Source: Candidatus Aquiluna sp. UB-MaderosW2red (GTDB lineage Bacteria; Actinomycetota; Actinomycetes; Actinomycetales; Microbacteriaceae). From it: 64,000 bases of DNA. A program made the position numbers and the translations under genes. Below the pieces are notes generated by a model. That model made no database searches and was not told where the DNA came from. It saw nothing but the letters and a program-made list of their open reading frames with translations. The stretch lies in NCBI RefSeq assembly GCF_900100865.1, contig NZ_LT627734.1, positions 992,001 through 1,056,000 on the forward strand. The letters run 5' to 3'. Below are positions 17,579-29,041 of this stretch, one piece after another (within the stretch, counting starts at the first letter, position 1; each line of letters opens with the position of its first letter).

Positions 17579-19435
17579 TTGTCTCCACGCGCGCTGAAAG
17601 CACTGGTCCCTTCGGAGACCAGCCCGGAGCTAATCAGAAATTTCTGCATTATTGCTCACATCGATCACGGCAAGTCAACCCTGGCAGATCGGATGCTGCA
17701 GCTCACCGGAATCGTCAATGATCGACAGATGCGAGCCCAGTACTTAGACCGCATGGACATCGAACGTGAACGCGGCATCACCATAAAGTCGCAGGCTGTC
17801 AGGCTGCCCTGGGAGTTTGAGACTGTTACATACGCCATGAACATGATTGACACCCCTGGACACGTCGACTTTACCTACGAGGTGTCTAGATCTTTAGCAG
17901 CCTGCGAGGGGGCCGTGCTTTTGGTAGATGCGGCTCAGGGCATTGAGGCTCAGACGCTCGCGAACCTTTATCTTGCTATGGAAAATGACATGGAGATCAT
18001 TCCTGTTCTTAATAAAATTGATTTACCAGCAGCACAGCCCGAAAAATACGCCGAAGAGTTAGCAAATTTGATCGGAGGAGACCCGGCCGATTGCCTCAGG
18101 GTTTCTGGCAAAACTGGTGAGGGCGTAGCCGAGTTGCTGGATCGCATTATTCAAAAAGTTCCGGCCCCAGTGGGAGATCCCGATGCGCCGGCAAGGGCAA
18201 TGATCTTTGACTCGGTTTATGACAGCTACCGTGGTGTGGTTACTTATATCCGGATGATTGATGGCCGACTCCACCCGCGGGAGCAGATTCAGATGATGTC
18301 CACAAAGGCCGTTCACGAACTCTTGGAGATTGGCGTCATTAGCCCCGAGCCGGTTATCTCAAAAGGTCTGTCGGTGGGTGAAGTTGGTTATCTCATCACC
18401 GGGGTGAAAGATGTTCGCCAATCCAAAGTCGGCGACACTGTTACAACGAAGCTGAAGCCCGCGGTAAACGCCCTAAAGGGTTACGCGGAGCCTAAACCAA
18501 TGGTTTATTCGGGGCTTTACCCAATCGACGGCAGTGACTACCCGAACCTAAGAGATGCCCTAGATAAGCTGAGGCTTTCGGACGCTTCGTTGGTCTATGA
18601 GCCTGAGACTTCAGCCGCTCTCGGGTTTGGATTCCGTTGCGGATTCCTTGGCCTGTTGCATCTCGAAATCATTACCGAGCGCCTGGAGCGTGAATTCAAT
18701 TTGTCACTGATAGCAACCGCACCCTCGGTGGTCTATCACGTGACTCGCGAGGATGGCAGCGCTTTTGTTGTGACAAATCCATCCGAATTCCCCGAGGGTA
18801 AAATTCGCGAGGTAAAAGAACCGATGGTCAAAGCAACGATTCTTAGCCCAAAGGACTATGTCGGAACAATCATGGAACTTTGCCAGCAAAAACGCGGTGT
18901 TATGGTCGACATGATATATCTAGGCGAAGATCGAGTTCAGCTTCGATACAACTTGCCGCTAGCGGAGATCGTTTTTGATTTCTTTGATCAACTCAAATCC
19001 AAAACTCAGGGTTATGGGTCGCTTGACTATGAGGATGATGGCTTCGCAGTTGGCGATTTGGTCAAAGTGGATCTTTTATTGCAGGGTGAAAAAGTCGATG
19101 CCTTTAGCTCGATTGTTCATAAGGATAAGGCTTATGCTCACGGCACCAAGATCGTCGGAAAACTCAGAGAGCTAATTCCAAGACAACAATTTGAGGTGCC
19201 AATTCAGGCGGCGGTGGGCTCGAGAATTATTGCCCGCGAATCGGTTAGGGCAATGCGAAAAGATGTGCTTGCCAAATGTTACGGTGGCGATGTTTCAAGA
19301 AAGCGCAAGCTTCTAGAAAAGCAAAAAGAGGGTAAGAAGCGCATGAAAATGGTTGGCCGAGTAGAGGTTCCACAAGATGCTTTTATTCAGGCGCTCTCCA
19401 GCGACGAAGGCCAAAAGGCCGAGAAGAAGAAATAG
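17579..19435 (+). CDS. lepA: Elongation factor 4 (LepA)
   Basis: Ribosome-associated GTPase that back-translocates or remodels stalled ribosomes. The 618 residues comprise the G domain with AHIDHGKST and [12 protein letters not shown], an EF-G-like domain 2, and the LepA-specific C-terminus ([29 protein letters not shown]). It starts at TTG with AGAGG about 6 bp upstream. hemW starts on the base after its stop codon. Confidence 0.97.
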   Translation: MSPRALKALVPSETSPELIRNFCIIAHIDHGKSTLADRMLQLTGIVNDRQMRAQYLDRMDIERERGITIKSQAVRLPWEFETVTYAMNMIDTPGHVDFTYEVSRSLAACEGAVLLVDAAQGIEAQTLANLYLAMENDMEIIPVLNKIDLPAAQPEKYAEELANLIGGDPADCLRVSGKTGEGVAELLDRIIQKVPAPVGDPDAPARAMIFDSVYDSYRGVVTYIRMIDGRLHPREQIQMMSTKAVHELLEIGVISPEPVISKGLSVGEVGYLITGVKDVRQSKVGDTVTTKLKPAVNALKGYAEPKPMVYSGLYPIDGSDYPNLRDALDKLRLSDASLVYEPETSAALGFGFRCGFLGLLHLEIITERLEREFNLSLIATAPSVVYHVTREDGSAFVVTNPSEFPEGKIREVKEPMVKATILSPKDYVGTIMELCQQKRGVMVDMIYLGEDRVQLRYNLPLAEIVFDFFDQLKSKTQGYGSLDYEDDGFAVGDLVKVDLLLQGEKVDAFSSIVHKDKAYAHGTKIVGKLRELIPRQQFEVPIQAAVGSRIIARESVRAMRKDVLAKCYGGDVSRKRKLLEKQKEGKKRMKMVGRVEVPQDAFIQALSSDEGQKAEKKK

Positions 19436-20635
19436 ATGTCTGGGCCGTTGCCGCTCGGTATGCCCTGGCCTTCCGACTCAAAGCTAGTGCTCGGTGAGCC
19501 ATCGGACAGCTTCCACGCATATGTTCACATTCCTTTTTGCAAAGCGCGTTGTGGTTACTGTGACTTTAATACCTACATTTCCACGGAGCTTGGTTCGACA
19601 AAGCGTGAAGAGTTTCACAAACCACTGATCCAAGAGATTCTGCTGAGCAAAAAGGTTCTTGCTGATTCGGGATTCGAGCCCAAGAAATTAACCACGGTTT
19701 TTTTTGGTGGGGGAACGCCTTCGCTTTTTTCAGCCGATCAGGTGTCCGAGATACTCTCGGTGCTGGAGAGCACCTTCGGCTTATTACCAAACTGTGAGGT
19801 GACTCTCGAGGCAAACCCGGAATCAGCATCGGAAGAGCTAATGGTTGGGTTAAAAAAAGCCGGAATCAACCGTTTGAGTTTTGGGGTCCAGAGCTTTGAC
19901 CCAGAGGTGTTAAGGGTTTTGGATCGTGAACATGATCCGAGCACGGTGGCCGGGATTGTCTTTCTGGCAAAGCAGATGGGTTTTAAGGTCAGCGTAGATT
20001 TGATTTATGGGGCCCCCGGAGAATCACTTGAGAGCTTTAGGGCCACGCTAGAGGAAGCATTGGAGCTTGGCACACAGCATATTTCCGCCTATTCGCTGAT
20101 TATTGAGCCCGGCACCAAGCTTGCCCGCCAAATCGCGAAGGGCATCCACCAAGAAGTTGATGAAGATTTGAATGCTCAAAAATTTGAGCTGGCTTCGGAA
20201 CTCATCGGTCAAGCCGGACTTGAGTGGTATGAAGTAGCAAACTGGGGCGAGCCTTCACTGCATAATCTTGCCTATTGGCAATCTAAGGACTGGTGGGGGT
20301 ATGGGCCCGGCGCTCATTCGCACATTGCCGGCAATCGGTTTTGGAACACAAAGCACCCGGATGCTTATGCCAAGGCGCTTTTGACTCATTCTCAGGTCGC
20401 CGGTATGGAGGTATTAACTCGCAGTCAGCAGCTTGAGGAATCTTTGATGCTGGAGCTGAGGACAATTTTTGGAGTCGAGACAAGAGTGCTCAAAGAGCTC
20501 GGGGTTTCGGCTCAGCTGGTTGCTGAGCAGCTGGCAGTTGGGGCCATCGAGTTGATTAGGGGAAACCGAATCCGCGCCACCGAATCCGGCAGGTTGTTTG
20601 TGGATCGAATCGTGCTTGATTTCCTCACAAAATAA
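19436..20635 (+). CDS. hemW: Heme chaperone HemW (radical SAM, HemN-like)
   Basis: A 399-residue radical SAM protein with the cluster motif CKARCGYC (C35, C39, C42), TVFFGGGTPSLF, EANPES and GVQSFD. It lacks the extra cysteine just after the motif that is typical of coproporphyrinogen oxidase HemN, so HemW, which inserts heme into respiratory proteins, is the better name. ATG follows the lepA stop with no gap. lepA-hemW-hrcA-dnaJ is a conserved order in Gram-positive bacteria. Confidence 0.92.
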   Translation: MSGPLPLGMPWPSDSKLVLGEPSDSFHAYVHIPFCKARCGYCDFNTYISTELGSTKREEFHKPLIQEILLSKKVLADSGFEPKKLTTVFFGGGTPSLFSADQVSEILSVLESTFGLLPNCEVTLEANPESASEELMVGLKKAGINRLSFGVQSFDPEVLRVLDREHDPSTVAGIVFLAKQMGFKVSVDLIYGAPGESLESFRATLEEALELGTQHISAYSLIIEPGTKLARQIAKGIHQEVDEDLNAQKFELASELIGQAGLEWYEVANWGEPSLHNLAYWQSKDWWGYGPGAHSHIAGNRFWNTKHPDAYAKALLTHSQVAGMEVLTRSQQLEESLMLELRTIFGVETRVLKELGVSAQLVAEQLAVGAIELIRGNRIRATESGRLFVDRIVLDFLTK

Positions 20636-20650
20636 CTGTTCGGGCTAGAA

Positions 20651-20677
20651 TTGGCACTCAAGTCAGGGGAGTGCCAA
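20651..20677 (+). promoter_or_regulatory. CIRCE operator overlapping the hrcA start
   Basis: TTGGCACTC-N9-GAGTGCCAA is a perfect 9-bp inverted repeat with the nine-base spacer of CIRCE; the common form is TTAGCACTC, so both arms carry a matching A-to-G/T-to-C change. A TAGAAT -10 candidate (20646-20651) touches its left end. The right arm contains the ribosome site and the A of the hrcA ATG. HrcA bound here would block both transcription and translation of its own gene. Confidence 0.92.
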
Positions 20678-21696
20678 TGATTCCGGATAGATCGCTCGAA
20701 GTTTTGCGGGCAATTGTTCAGGACTTTATAACCTCAAATCAGCCGGTTGGCTCTAGGGCGCTTTTGGATCGCCACCCCCTGGGAGTTTCGGCAGCAACGA
20801 TTCGTAATGACATGGCTTTATTGGAAGACGAAGAACTCATCATTGCTCCGCACACCTCGGCGGGTCGGGTGCCAACCGAGAAGGGCTATCGCCTATTCGT
20901 AGACCAACTCGGTGAGGTGAAACCACTAACCAACCCTGAGCGAAGCGCTATTGAAGTCTTTATGGCGGCTGGGCTTGATTTGGACGACATAGTCCAAAGA
21001 ACCGCGCGGACCCTGGCACAGCTAACCAACACGCTAGCCATGGTGCAATACCCGTCTTTAGGTCAGGCCTCGATTAGGCACATCGAACTTTTACCGCTTG
21101 GGAACTCCCGAGTTTTAATGATGCTGATTACGGATTCGGGGAGAATCCAACAACAACAGCTTGAAGTTGAAATAGACCCGGAAGATAGTCTGATTCAAGA
21201 CCTTCGGGGTCGTCTAAACGGACTACTTTCCAACTCCCAACTCACCCAGGTGTCAGATGTCCTCAAGGATCTAGAATCTCAATTTTCTCCTGAGGATAGG
21301 AATTTTATTTTGCAGGTCACTAGTTCTCTTCAAGGATTAGTAGATGCTAATCGGCAGGAAAAAGTGGTGGTAGCGGGTGCGGCGAATCTGATTAAGCGCG
21401 ATGCTGATTTCTCGGGCGAGCTCTCCACAGTGCTGGAGGCAATCGAGGAGCAGGTGGTGCTTCTTCGCTTGCTGGATGAACTTGAGGTTGACCAGCATGG
21501 CGTGGGCCTTAAGATTGGTTCTGAGATTGGGCTAGCTGGCATTAGTCACACGGCCATGATGGCTAGTGGTTACCAAAACCGAGGCACCGAGGTCGCCAAG
21601 CTTGGCATTTTGGGCCCAACCAGGATGGACTATTCATCAAATATCGCTTCGGTCAGGGCCGTGGCTCGGTATCTAACAAAGTTAACGGAAAGGTAA
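20677..21696 (+). CDS. hrcA: Heat-inducible transcription repressor HrcA
   Basis: Repressor of class I heat-shock genes, binding CIRCE and needing GroEL for activity. The N-terminal winged helix (VLRAIVQDFITSNQPVGSRALL...SAATIRNDMALLEDEELI) and the GRVPTEKGYRLFVDQL signature are clear. The GAF-like effector domain ends in VRAVARYLTKL. ATG 20677 is preferred to GTG 20671 because GGGGAG lies five bases upstream; the protein is then 339 residues. It forms an operon with dnaJ, rsmE and the following genes. Confidence 0.96.
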   Translation: MIPDRSLEVLRAIVQDFITSNQPVGSRALLDRHPLGVSAATIRNDMALLEDEELIIAPHTSAGRVPTEKGYRLFVDQLGEVKPLTNPERSAIEVFMAAGLDLDDIVQRTARTLAQLTNTLAMVQYPSLGQASIRHIELLPLGNSRVLMMLITDSGRIQQQQLEVEIDPEDSLIQDLRGRLNGLLSNSQLTQVSDVLKDLESQFSPEDRNFILQVTSSLQGLVDANRQEKVVVAGAANLIKRDADFSGELSTVLEAIEEQVVLLRLLDELEVDQHGVGLKIGSEIGLAGISHTAMMASGYQNRGTEVAKLGILGPTRMDYSSNIASVRAVARYLTKLTER

Positions 21697-21699
21697 TTC

Positions 21700-22752
21700 T
21701 TGAGCGATCACTACGAGGTTTTGGGCGTAACGCGTCAGGCAACTACCGATGAGATAAAAAAGGCTTATCGCAAACTTGCCCGAGAATTGCACCCAGATGT
21801 GAATCCGGAGCCGGCAGCTGCAGAAAAATTCAAATTAGTGACTTTCGCTTACGAGGTTTTGTCGGACGCGAAGCAGCGCGCGCAGTTTGATAATGGTGGT
21901 GCACAGGGTTTTGGGCTCGGGGATATTTTTGATAATTTCTTCGGTGGTGGTGGCACTCGTGGCCCGGTATCCAGGGCGCAGCGGGGACAAGATGCCTTAC
22001 TCCGAGTGGGTTTGAATTTGGCGGAGGCGGTATTCGGGGTCGAAAAGACGCTAACCATTGATACAGCGGTGCTGTGTGCAACCTGCAAGGGGAGTTGCTG
22101 CAAACCGGGGACTAGCATCCAGACTTGCGATGTTTGCAGGGGTTCTGGCCAGATTCAGCGCCAGGTGCAGTCATTTATGGGCATGATGGTAACCACCGCA
22201 CCTTGCGGTTCCTGCCGCGGAACCGGGCAGATAATTCCGAACCCTTGTGTCACTTGCCGCGGTCAAGGTCGGGTCCGGGCACAGCGAGATCTCGAATTGC
22301 AGATTCCTGCCGGAGTCGCTGACGGTATGCGGCTGCACCTACAAGGCCAAGGTGAAGTGGGCTTTGCAGGTGGTCCAGCTGGAGACATTTACCTTGAAGT
22401 TTCGGTTGCCCCGGATCCAATTTTCGGTCGAGATGGCGATGACCTCAGGGCAGTGCTCGAAGTTCCCGTAGCCGACGCGGCGCTGGGTTTTGAAACTGAG
22501 ATTGAAACCCTCGATGGCCCAACCAAATTGGAGGTTAGGCAGGGGGCTCAAAATGGCGACATTATTACTTTGAAGCATCTTGGGGCCTCGAAGTTGCGCG
22601 GCCGTGGTCGTGGGGATTTACTGGTAGAAGTGAAGATACTGACTCCCACCAGACTTGATGGTAAACAACGAGACTTGTTCAAAAAACTACGAGAAATGCA
22701 CTCTCAAGATGTTCCGCGGCTGGGTTCCAGAAGAACCAAAGGCCGCTTCTAG
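21700..22752 (+). CDS. dnaJ: Chaperone DnaJ (second-type, hrcA-linked)
   Basis: J-protein cochaperone of DnaK, 350 residues. J domain with HPD at 31-33, Gly/Phe-rich segment ([14 protein letters not shown]), four zinc-binding cysteine repeats and the C-terminal peptide-binding domain. The first zinc repeat reads CATCKGSC, so its final glycine is a cysteine; the other three ([24 protein letters not shown]) are normal. The start is TTG after an AAAGG site, just past the hrcA stop. Being in the hrcA operon it should be heat-inducible through CIRCE. Confidence 0.95.
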   Translation: MSDHYEVLGVTRQATTDEIKKAYRKLARELHPDVNPEPAAAEKFKLVTFAYEVLSDAKQRAQFDNGGAQGFGLGDIFDNFFGGGGTRGPVSRAQRGQDALLRVGLNLAEAVFGVEKTLTIDTAVLCATCKGSCCKPGTSIQTCDVCRGSGQIQRQVQSFMGMMVTTAPCGSCRGTGQIIPNPCVTCRGQGRVRAQRDLELQIPAGVADGMRLHLQGQGEVGFAGGPAGDIYLEVSVAPDPIFGRDGDDLRAVLEVPVADAALGFETEIETLDGPTKLEVRQGAQNGDIITLKHLGASKLRGRGRGDLLVEVKILTPTRLDGKQRDLFKKLREMHSQDVPRLGSRRTKGRF

Positions 22753-23453
22753 TGCATTGGTTTTATGACCCAGCTTTTAGCAACACTTCAACTTCCATAG
22801 GCGACTCCGAGCAAAAGCACTTTCGTGCGCTGCGGATTCAAAAGGGTGAGGGGATAGTTGTCACAAATGGTTTGGGAGAAAGCTTTGAGTGTGAGGTGCT
22901 GGAGCTCACCCCACCTTCCCTATTGGTTACTAAAGCCCGCGAGCACTCAAGGTCGCCGCTGAGTTTTCATTTGATTCAGGCTCTGGCGAAAAATGACCGC
23001 GATGAACTTGCCATGCAAACTGCGATCGAGCTGGGTGCTACCGAGATAACCCCCTGGTCGGCTAGTCGCTGCATTATTAGGTGGGACGGGAAATTAGAGC
23101 GAAACCAGCTGCGTTGGCAGCAAATATCAACCGAGGCTATGAAGCAATCTCAACAAGCATGGCTGCCAGTTATCAACCCGCTCTCCAGTACCAAGCAACT
23201 AATTTGTGGTCAGCTTGGAATTGTGCTTGATCCAAGAGCAGAGATCGGTCTTAAGGACCTCGATTTATCGATTGAGCATATTTCGATCGCGGTTGGGCCA
23301 GAAGGCGGAATCACCGACTCGGAAATGGCGGTTTTGGAATCTAAGGGTTTTATTAGAGTGAGGCTGGGGCAGTCAGTGCTCAGGAGCTCCAGTGCCGGAC
23401 CTGCCGCAATTGCCGCAATCAGTGCCCTAGGTGCAAATTGGGATAAGGCCTAG
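22752..23453 (+). CDS. rsmE: 16S rRNA (uracil1498-N3)-methyltransferase
   Basis: SPOUT-class methyltransferase that modifies U1498 of 16S rRNA, 233 residues. The N-terminal PUA-like part has QKHFRALRIQKGEGIVVTNG, followed by QALAKNDRDELAMQTAIELGA and IRWDGKLERNQLRWQQISTEAMKQS. The SAM knot is ISIAVGPEGGITDSEM...VRLGQSVLRSSSAGPAAIAAI. The GTG start shares one base with the dnaJ stop. Confidence 0.95.
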   Translation: MHWFYDPAFSNTSTSIGDSEQKHFRALRIQKGEGIVVTNGLGESFECEVLELTPPSLLVTKAREHSRSPLSFHLIQALAKNDRDELAMQTAIELGATEITPWSASRCIIRWDGKLERNQLRWQQISTEAMKQSQQAWLPVINPLSSTKQLICGQLGIVLDPRAEIGLKDLDLSIEHISIAVGPEGGITDSEMAVLESKGFIRVRLGQSVLRSSSAGPAAIAAISALGANWDKA

Positions 23454-23455
23454 AA

Positions 23456-23788
23456 TTGAACATGGAGGAATCATTGGACTGTATTTTTTGTAAAATCGTG
23501 GCTTCTGAGCTGCCGACCGAGCTACTTGGCGAAAACGAATTCGCGATCGCTTTCAAAGACATCAATCCACTTGCGATGGTTCATATTCTCGTGGTGCCCC
23601 GGATTCACAGTTCTGATATTTCAAGACTCTCGGACCCCCAAACGCTTTTAGGGCTTCACGAATTGGTGCGCGAGATGGCAGCCAAGTTCACCGACGGTCA
23701 GTTTCGACTGCAGTTCAACACGGGAGAGCGCGAGGGGCAGTCTGTTTTTCACACTCACGCTCACATTTTGAGCCAGCAGGGAAGCTAG
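23456..23788 (+). CDS. HIT family protein (HinT-like nucleoside phosphoramidase)
   Basis: A 110-residue histidine-triad protein starting CIFCKIVASELPTELL, with the catalytic triad HTHAHIL near the C-terminus. Such proteins hydrolyse AMP-linked phosphoramidates; substrate unknown. TTG 23456 has AAGG about 8 bp upstream, while ATG 23462 is an equally possible start two codons later. The stop shares a base with the phoH GTG. Confidence 0.92.
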   Translation: MNMEESLDCIFCKIVASELPTELLGENEFAIAFKDINPLAMVHILVVPRIHSSDISRLSDPQTLLGLHELVREMAAKFTDGQFRLQFNTGEREGQSVFHTHAHILSQQGS

Positions 23789-24729
23789 TGCCGAAGCTTA
23801 GTTTTGATGTTGCCGAAGTTGATTTAGTTCAATTGCTTGGCCCCGAAGATTCCCTAATTAGAAGTCTTGAGTCACAATTTCCGGGGATGCAAATTCAGAA
23901 TCGCGGTTTTGGATTCCTGATTGACGCCGAAGAGTCGGATTCTGAGAAGGCCAAGGCGGCAATTTTGGCTCTTGCCGATTTGGTGAGGCAGGGAGTGACA
24001 CCGGATTCACGCAGTGTGATTGAGGCAGTTGCTCTTCTAGAGCAAAAAGAATCTCCCGCCAAGATCTTAGGCCTGGGCGCAATCCACACCCCGGGCAAAA
24101 CAATCAGGGCCAAAACCCTGGGCCAAAAACAATATCTTGAGGCGATTGATGATTACACAATTACTTTTGGTATCGGTCCGGCCGGCACGGGCAAGACTTA
24201 TCTCGCAGTTGCTAAGGCCGTAGCGGCTCTTTACAGCAAGCAAGTATCAAGAATCATTCTCACCAGACCTGCCGTTGAGGCTGGGGAAAAGTTGGGTTTT
24301 TTGCCGGGAACTCTGAGCGAGAAGATTGACCCATACCTGCGGCCGTTATTCGATTCTTTGCAAGAGATGCTTGAGCCCGAGGTCACCGCCAAGCTCATGG
24401 AGTCTGGCGTCATCGAAGTTGCCCCACTTGCCTATATGAGGGGCAGGACCCTCAATGACGCATTTGTAATTTTGGATGAGGCGCAAAACACCACGGCCGA
24501 GCAGATGAAGATGTTTCTTACTCGGTTGGGGTTCAATTCAAAAATGGTAATAACCGGCGACGCCTCCCAAATAGATCTGCCGGGCGGGAAGTCCGGTCTG
24601 ATAGCGGCTACTGGAATCTTGAGTGGAGTCGAGGGGCTGCACGTTTTTAGGTTGACCAGTCAAGACGTGGTGCGGCACGAGCTAGTTACTCGAATTGTTG
24701 AAGCATATGAGTTAGATGAGAGTAAATGA
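23788..24729 (+). CDS. PhoH family ATPase (YbeZ-like)
   Basis: A 313-residue PhoH-like P-loop ATPase with Walker A GPAGTGKT at 130-137, RPAVEAGEKLGFLPGTLSEKIDPYLRPL, Walker B VILDEAQNTT, and MVITGDASQIDLP. A small KH-like N-terminal domain precedes the P-loop. It is coupled to ybeY (4 bp overlap); the pair is conserved and linked to rRNA maturation and ribosome quality control. The precise activity is not established. Confidence 0.93.
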   Translation: MPKLSFDVAEVDLVQLLGPEDSLIRSLESQFPGMQIQNRGFGFLIDAEESDSEKAKAAILALADLVRQGVTPDSRSVIEAVALLEQKESPAKILGLGAIHTPGKTIRAKTLGQKQYLEAIDDYTITFGIGPAGTGKTYLAVAKAVAALYSKQVSRIILTRPAVEAGEKLGFLPGTLSEKIDPYLRPLFDSLQEMLEPEVTAKLMESGVIEVAPLAYMRGRTLNDAFVILDEAQNTTAEQMKMFLTRLGFNSKMVITGDASQIDLPGGKSGLIAATGILSGVEGLHVFRLTSQDVVRHELVTRIVEAYELDESK

Positions 24730-25184
24730 GCATCGAAATAACCAATGAATCAGATGTTGAAATCGATACTGATCGAGTTCTTTTAGTTGCCCAATTTGTT
24801 AGAGAGCAGCTGAAATTGCATCCGATGGTTGATGTTGGAATTATGTTCATCGATGAGGCTCCTATGACAGATTTGCATGTGAAGTGGATGGATGAGCCCG
24901 GCCCCACTGATGTGCTTAGCTTCCCGATGGACGAACTTCGCCCCGGTGATGAGGATTCGGTATCTAATTCGGGGATTTTGGGGGATATCGTGGTCTGCCC
25001 GCAGGTGGCGACTCTTCAGGCCAGTGCCGCGGGTCACCAAATGATTGATGAAATATTGCTTTTAATAACCCATGGCATGCTGCACCTTGTTGGCTACGAC
25101 CACGCTGAGCCAAAAGAGGAAGAAGAAATGTTTGGCTTGCAGCGTGAAATCCTCGCGGCTTTTTATGAATCAGAGGCCAAATAA
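24726..25184 (+). CDS. ybeY: Endoribonuclease YbeY
   Basis: Metal-dependent single-strand endoribonuclease in 16S rRNA 3' maturation and 70S quality control, 152 residues. The zinc motif HGMLHLVGYDH at 116-126 is intact (H116, H120, H126), and DEPGPTDVLSFPMDE is the second signature. It overlaps phoH upstream and is followed after 2 bp by a CorC-like gene. Confidence 0.95.
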   Translation: MSIEITNESDVEIDTDRVLLVAQFVREQLKLHPMVDVGIMFIDEAPMTDLHVKWMDEPGPTDVLSFPMDELRPGDEDSVSNSGILGDIVVCPQVATLQASAAGHQMIDEILLLITHGMLHLVGYDHAEPKEEEEMFGLQREILAAFYESEAK

Positions 25185-25186
25185 TA

Positions 25187-26260
25187 GTGGAACTCATTAT
25201 TGGGTTTGCAATGCTGGTCCTTTTGTCAACGGTGGCAATGGCCCAGGGTTATTTGGAACGCGAGGGCGACCCGCGCGCCGGGTCGCTATCCATTTTGCGA
25301 GCTGCATTATTGGTCTTGACTGCCGCGGTTTGGCTGGTTTTTATGGCCGCCACTCAGCCCGTGGCGGCACTTCTAGCCTTCGCGCTGCTTCTGATTTGGT
25401 TTCTACAGCAAATTATTGGCAGCACCCTTGGCAAAAGCGAGCTTGCCAAAAAATCGGCATTTCGGCTAGATAAGGCCATCACAGTCTGGGCGAGGCTTGT
25501 GTCGCCGATTCGGCTAAGCGCCCCCGAGGTAGTCGAGGACTACGAGCAGGATTTGCTTGAGTCCGTGGAAGATTTTTCCGAGACGATTGTTCGCGAGGTA
25601 ATGGTTCCGAGGGTTGACCTAGAAGTTGTCTCTGCCGAGGACACTTTGGAGCATGCGCTAGCGGTTTTCATTGCAAGTGGTTACTCGCGTCTTCCCGTCA
25701 TAGGGGAGAATGTTGATGATGTTGTAGGAGTTCTTTATCTGAAAGATGTGGCTCGTGTAACTCACCGAGATCCTTCACTGCTTTCGAGCGTTACCGCAAG
25801 ACAAGCTTCACGAAAGCCATTATTCACACCAGAGAGCAAACCGGTTTCTGCTCTTTTGCAGCAAATGCAAGTCACCAGGGTGCAAATTGCTATCGTCACG
25901 GATGAGTACGGTGGCGTCGCCGGCATTGCGACCGTGGAGGATCTGATTGAAGAGCTGGTTGGGGAAATAACCGATGAGTACGACCGTGAGGGTGAAGACA
26001 TTGAGCTTGTGGATGTCGATCTATTCAGGGTCAGCCCGAGGGTCACCCTGGACGAGCTCTCCGAGCACTGTGAGATTGAACTCGAGGACGAAGATGTTGA
26101 CACAGTGGGCGGGCTATTGATAAAGGCAAATGGCGAATTGCCTAAAGGTGGTGAGGTGGTTACTGTTTTGGGTCTGGAGCTCACCGCTGAGCGGGTGGAC
26201 GCTCGCAAGGGGAGGATACTAAGCATATTGGTGCGCAAGTTAGAAAGTGAAAATGACTGA
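25187..26260 (+). CDS. CNNM/CorC-type hemolysin family protein with reduced membrane domain
   Basis: A 357-residue protein with about three hydrophobic helices in the first 90 residues, then a CBS pair and a C-terminal CorC_HlyC (transporter-associated) domain. The CBS pair starts at VREVMVPRVDLEVV and ends at TDEYGGVAGIATVEDLIEELVGEITDEYD. The membrane part is shorter and less DUF21-like than in the second family member at 60295-61587. Members are linked to magnesium or cobalt export; the role here is inferred only from family. Position between ybeY and era is conserved. GTG start. Confidence 0.87.
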   Translation: MELIIGFAMLVLLSTVAMAQGYLEREGDPRAGSLSILRAALLVLTAAVWLVFMAATQPVAALLAFALLLIWFLQQIIGSTLGKSELAKKSAFRLDKAITVWARLVSPIRLSAPEVVEDYEQDLLESVEDFSETIVREVMVPRVDLEVVSAEDTLEHALAVFIASGYSRLPVIGENVDDVVGVLYLKDVARVTHRDPSLLSSVTARQASRKPLFTPESKPVSALLQQMQVTRVQIAIVTDEYGGVAGIATVEDLIEELVGEITDEYDREGEDIELVDVDLFRVSPRVTLDELSEHCEIELEDEDVDTVGGLLIKANGELPKGGEVVTVLGLELTAERVDARKGRILSILVRKLESEND

Positions 26261-27137
26261 ATTTAGATCCGGATTTGTGAGCTTCGTTGGAAGGCCTAAT
26301 GTTGGAAAATCAACCCTAACAAACGCTCTAGTTGGGCAAAAGGTGGCAATCACCAGCTCCAAACCACAAACCACTCGTAAGGCGATTAGGGCGATTATCA
26401 CCAGGGATGATTACCAGCTAATAATCGTCGACACGCCTGGGATTCATCGGCCAAGGACACTTCTAGGCCAAAGGCTAAACGACTTGGTGACTTCAACACT
26501 CACCGAGGTGGATGTAATTGTATTTTGCTCTCCCGCAAACGAAAAGGTCGGGCCGGGGGATAAGCACATTGTTGCCGATCTCGCGAAATTCCCAAGGGCT
26601 AAGAAGCTGGCATTTGTGACCAAAACCGACACTGTTTCCAAGCAGCAACTCGCGCAGCATCTACTTGAGGTTAGCCAGCTTGCGGATTGGAAAGAAATTG
26701 TCCCAGTGTCCGCCGTATCCGGCGACCAGCTTGAGTTGGTTGAGAAGCTTCTGGTGGCTCAATTACCCCCGGGACCGGCCCTTTACTCGGCCGATGAAGA
26801 TACCGCGGAGACTATGGAAGATCGAATCTGTGAGTTGGTGCGCGAATCGGCCCTTGAACTTGTGAACGATGAGCTTCCACACTCGCTAGCTGTCACAATG
26901 GATGAAATCACCGAGGGCGAGAATAAACCCACGATGCATGTTTCGCTTTGGGTGGAGCGAGATAGTCAAAAAGGAATTGTTATCGGCAAGAGTGGCTCAA
27001 TGCTCAAGCGGATTGGTATCGAGGCGCGGGGCAAGATAGAAGCCCTTTACGGAGAGCCGATTCACCTAGCAATTCAGGTGAGAATCGCTAAGGATTGGCA
27101 ACGTAACCCGAAAGAATTAGGGAAGCTGGGCTTTTAG
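26253..27137 (+). CDS. era: GTPase Era
   Basis: Essential GTPase that binds the 3' end of 16S rRNA during 30S assembly. G1 GRPNVGKS is at 13-20, with DTPGIHRP as G3 and a KH domain near the C-terminus (GIVIGKSGSMLKRIGIEAR). G4 reads TKTD rather than NKxD, a variant I recall as common in actinobacterial Era. ATG 26253 is preferred to GTG 26247, giving 294 residues and an 8 bp overlap with the upstream gene. Confidence 0.95.
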   Translation: MTEFRSGFVSFVGRPNVGKSTLTNALVGQKVAITSSKPQTTRKAIRAIITRDDYQLIIVDTPGIHRPRTLLGQRLNDLVTSTLTEVDVIVFCSPANEKVGPGDKHIVADLAKFPRAKKLAFVTKTDTVSKQQLAQHLLEVSQLADWKEIVPVSAVSGDQLELVEKLLVAQLPPGPALYSADEDTAETMEDRICELVRESALELVNDELPHSLAVTMDEITEGENKPTMHVSLWVERDSQKGIVIGKSGSMLKRIGIEARGKIEALYGEPIHLAIQVRIAKDWQRNPKELGKLGF

Positions 27138-27167
27138 CCAAAAACCATGGAGTGCTAGTGTTGTGCA

Positions 27168-27209
27168 ATGCGCCTACCTCTTCTTCTTATTGGCCGCGAC
27201 GAGGCCTGA
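27168..27209 (+). CDS. Leucine-rich leader peptide of leuA (13 aa)
   Basis: The peptide MRLPLLLIGRDEA has four leucines in positions 3-7, three of them consecutive CTT codons, and lies 61 bp upstream of leuA. A TAGTGT -10 candidate with upstream TG (27156-27161) would start transcription at about the A of its ATG, so it may be leaderless. Its 3' half forms the 5' arm of a 10-bp hairpin. Ribosome stalling at the leucine codons when Leu-tRNA is scarce is the expected sensing step (established for amino-acid leader peptides generally; inferred here). Confidence 0.8.
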   Translation: MRLPLLLIGRDEA

Positions 27210-27230
27210 ATCGGTCCCTACTCGTCGCGG
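27194..27230 (+). promoter_or_regulatory. leuA attenuator hairpin
   Basis: CCGCGACGAG (27194-27203) pairs perfectly with CTCGTCGCGG (27221-27230) around a 17-base loop holding the leader stop codon. No T-rich terminator follows directly. Separately, CTCTTC at 27178-27183 in the leucine codon run can pair with the leuA ribosome site GAGGAG (27260-27265; one G-U pair). The hairpin could bring these together, so a translational switch is more likely than a terminator (inference). Confidence 0.68.
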
Positions 27231-27258
27231 AGCCTTTGAGTGGCCACCCAATTTTTAG

Positions 27259-29001
<1,743 letters not shown>

Positions 29002-29041
29002 CCTAAAGGGGTAATGGCTCTGAGTGATGGATACTAAGTAA

